Source: Planctomycetota bacterium (GTDB lineage: Bacteria > Planctomycetota > MHYJ01 > WSZJ01 > JACPWG01). Taken from it: DNA of 7,579 nt. The DNA lies in assembly GCA_016220045.1 (NCBI GenBank), contig JACRIP010000191.1, positions 1 to 7,579 of the forward strand, read 5' to 3'. Position 1 is the first letter of the stretch, and every line of letters starts with the position of its first letter. The translations under genes and the position numbers were made by a program. The notes beneath the pieces are model-generated. The model was given only the letters and a program-made list of their open reading frames with translations. It was not told the origin of the DNA and did not search any database. This document shows, piece by piece, positions 6,554 to 7,579 of this stretch.

Positions 6554-6563
6554 CGGATGTCAA
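6535..6563 (-). promoter_or_regulatory. Perfect-consensus sigma70-type promoter for the HEAT/ABC/TPR cluster
   Basis: The minus strand reads TTGACA (6563-6558), exactly 17 bases, then TATAAT (6540-6535). Both hexamers and the spacing equal the housekeeping sigma70 consensus. Transcription should start near 6528, leaving a leader of about 40 bases before the ATG at 6489. The -35 box overlaps the TGA stop (6562-6560) of the upstream TPR gene. It is the only strong promoter seen in the window. Confidence 0.85.
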
Positions 6564-7159
6564 ACGGCTTTCGCGGCCGGACCCAACGGCGCCAAGAGCG
6601 CCATGAAGCGGAAGCGCCACACCCAGACGGCCGGCGCGGCGCGCGACCGCCGCGCCAGGTGCGCGACGGTGTTCGTGAACTCCGCCCGCACCGCCTCCGC
6701 CGCGACCGCGTCGCCGCGGCGCCGCGCCAGCACCGCCAGCCGCCAGTAGGCGGGCAGGAGCGAGGAATTCGCGCCCAGGGCCGCGCGGTAGCCGGCCTCG
6801 GCTTCGGCGACGCGACCCAAGGCTTCCAGGGCCTGCGCCCGGCCGAAGAGCGCGTCCGGCAGCCCGAGGTCGTTGGCGGAGCCCGCGGCTTCGTCGAAAG
6901 CGGCGAGCGCCTCGGCGGGCCGGCGCTCGACGAGGCAGACCTGTCCGAGCAGGCGCAGATAGGCGGCGGGCACGGCCGGCGCAATCGGATTCTCGCGCGT
7001 GATGCGCACCGCGGCGCGCGCCAGCGGCGCGGCCTTGCGCCAGCGCCCCGCCTGCGCGTAGGTCAGGGCGAGCTGGAAGCGCGCCCCGGCGTCCTGCGGA
7101 TTCGCCAGCTCCAGCGCGCGCGCGCGCCGGAAGGAGCCCGCCGCCCGCCAGGCATCCAC
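6560..7159 (-). CDS. Tetratricopeptide-repeat protein (possibly the 3' part of a split gene)
   Basis: 199 residues from GTG 7159. About four TPR-like helix pairs are visible: around 20-53 (NPQDAGARFQLALTYAQAGR), 65-98, 102-135 (ALFGRAQALEALGRVAEAEA) and 136-169 (AYWRLAVLARRRGD). The C-terminus (173-199) is basic and hydrophobic. No signal peptide or catalytic motif is seen; TPRs mediate protein contacts. The GTG has no Shine-Dalgarno sequence and lies only 6 bases after the TAA of the upstream frame, with which it is in phase. Either translation re-initiates after termination, or the two frames are one protein interrupted by a stop. The first residues (AGSFRRARALELANP) resemble the juxtamembrane region that follows a transmembrane helix in some TPR proteins, which fits the one-protein reading. 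The stop overlaps the -35 box of the next promoter. Confidence 0.75.
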   Translation of the reverse strand: MDAWRAAGSFRRARALELANPQDAGARFQLALTYAQAGRWRKAAPLARAAVRITRENPIAPAVPAAYLRLLGQVCLVERRPAEALAAFDEAAGSANDLGLPDALFGRAQALEALGRVAEAEAGYRAALGANSSLLPAYWRLAVLARRRGDAVAAEAVRAEFTNTVAHLARRSRAAPAVWVWRFRFMALLAPLGPAAKAV

Positions 7160-7165
7160 CCGATG

Positions 7166-7579
7166 TTAGAGCCGGGGTCCGAGCGTGAAGAAGCCCCCGA
7201 TGGCGAGCAGGAGGAGCACGGGCGGCGAACCAAGTACCCGCAGGACGCGGGCGAGCGCGCGCCGCCAGCCGCTCGCGAGCTCGGCGAGCGCCGCCCGGGC
7301 GCGCGCCGCCTCGGGCGAATCCGGGGCCAGCTCGATCACCCGGCGGTAGTCGCGCTCGGCGCCCGGGCGATCGTCGAGCACCACGCGCAGGAAGTCCGCC
7401 CGCGCCAGGAGCGCCGGCGCGGTCGCGCTCGCCATTTCCTCCGCGGACTCCTCTTCCTCCCCCGGCGACTGCGTTTCCCCGGCGCCGCCGCCGGGCGCCG
7501 GCCGCGCGTCGCCCGGGTTTTGACCGTAGACCAGGCCGGCGCCGAGGAGCAGGAGGCCGGCGAAGAGGAGGGCGCGGCC
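7166..7579 (-). CDS. Small exported TPR protein with C-terminal membrane segment (5' end off window)
   Basis: The frame is open from the window edge to TAA at 7168-7166, giving at least 137 residues. Seen from the edge: a hydrophobic segment (LLFAGLLLLGAGLVYGQ) that looks like a signal peptide whose first few residues are missing; a Gly/Pro then Glu-rich linker; a TPR-like unit (LLARADFLRVVLDDRPGAER, then DYRRVIELAPDSPEAARARA); a basic stretch; and a hydrophobic segment ending FFTLGPRL at the stop. An internal ATG (7435) exists, but the hydrophobic lead upstream of it argues for a start beyond the window. The next open frame continues in phase after only the stop and two codons. An envelope-located scaffold is inferred; no enzyme motif is visible. 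Confidence 0.7.
   Translation of the reverse strand, partial: GRALLFAGLLLLGAGLVYGQNPGDARPAPGGGAGETQSPGEEEESAEEMASATAPALLARADFLRVVLDDRPGAERDYRRVIELAPDSPEAARARAALAELASGWRRALARVLRVLGSPPVLLLLAIGGFFTLGPRL

Noticed and set aside
6490..6984. 165-residue N-terminal extension of the HEAT-repeat protein
   Set aside because: It overlaps the TPR gene in another phase and runs through the consensus promoter. The signal peptide and Shine-Dalgarno place the start at 6489.

Overview
This is a high-GC bacterial window in which every gene I can support lies on the minus strand, so it reads from right to left. I see no tRNA, rRNA, CRISPR array or intact transposon. A heptose-kinase-like protein, a secreted HEAT-repeat protein and abundant TPR proteins point to a Gram-negative-type bacterium. 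The particular mix (membrane-anchored TPR protein beside an ABC-2 exporter, HEAT protein with a terminal W-x2-WW motif, frequent GTG starts) reminds me of Planctomycetota or related PVC and candidate phyla. That assignment is a family-level impression, not a proof.

Right end (7579 to 6560): two same-frame open reading frames separated by one TAA codon and six bases. The upstream one is cut by the window edge and has an exported-looking N-terminus, a TPR and a C-terminal membrane segment. The downstream one is a TPR protein whose GTG start has no Shine-Dalgarno sequence. They may be two coupled genes or one gene split by a stop codon.

Middle (6563 to 1798): a perfect-consensus sigma70-type promoter (TTGACA, 17 bp, TATAAT), with its -10 box framed by an 8-bp inverted repeat, precedes a four-gene cluster. 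The cluster encodes a secreted HEAT-repeat protein, an ABC ATPase, an ABC-2 permease with a large extracytoplasmic domain, and a membrane-anchored TPR protein. The last three are tightly packed (a 26-base overlap and a 13-base gap). Predicted topology puts the HEAT protein, the permease loop and the TPR domain all outside the cytoplasm, so I infer a single ABC-driven envelope assembly with unknown substrate.

Left end (1797 to 1): an intergenic region of about 290 bases carries a REPIN-like pair of inverted palindromes. It is followed by rsfS (ribosomal silencing factor) and, one base later, a PfkB-family kinase resembling the HldE/RfaE kinase domain, which runs off the window. The rsfS gene has a perfect AGGAGG placed 7 bases before an in-frame ATC, exactly where the conserved protein begins, and no ATG or GTG is available; this suggests a non-canonical AUC start.

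Start codons are unusual overall: by my calls five are GTG, one is ATC and only one is ATG.
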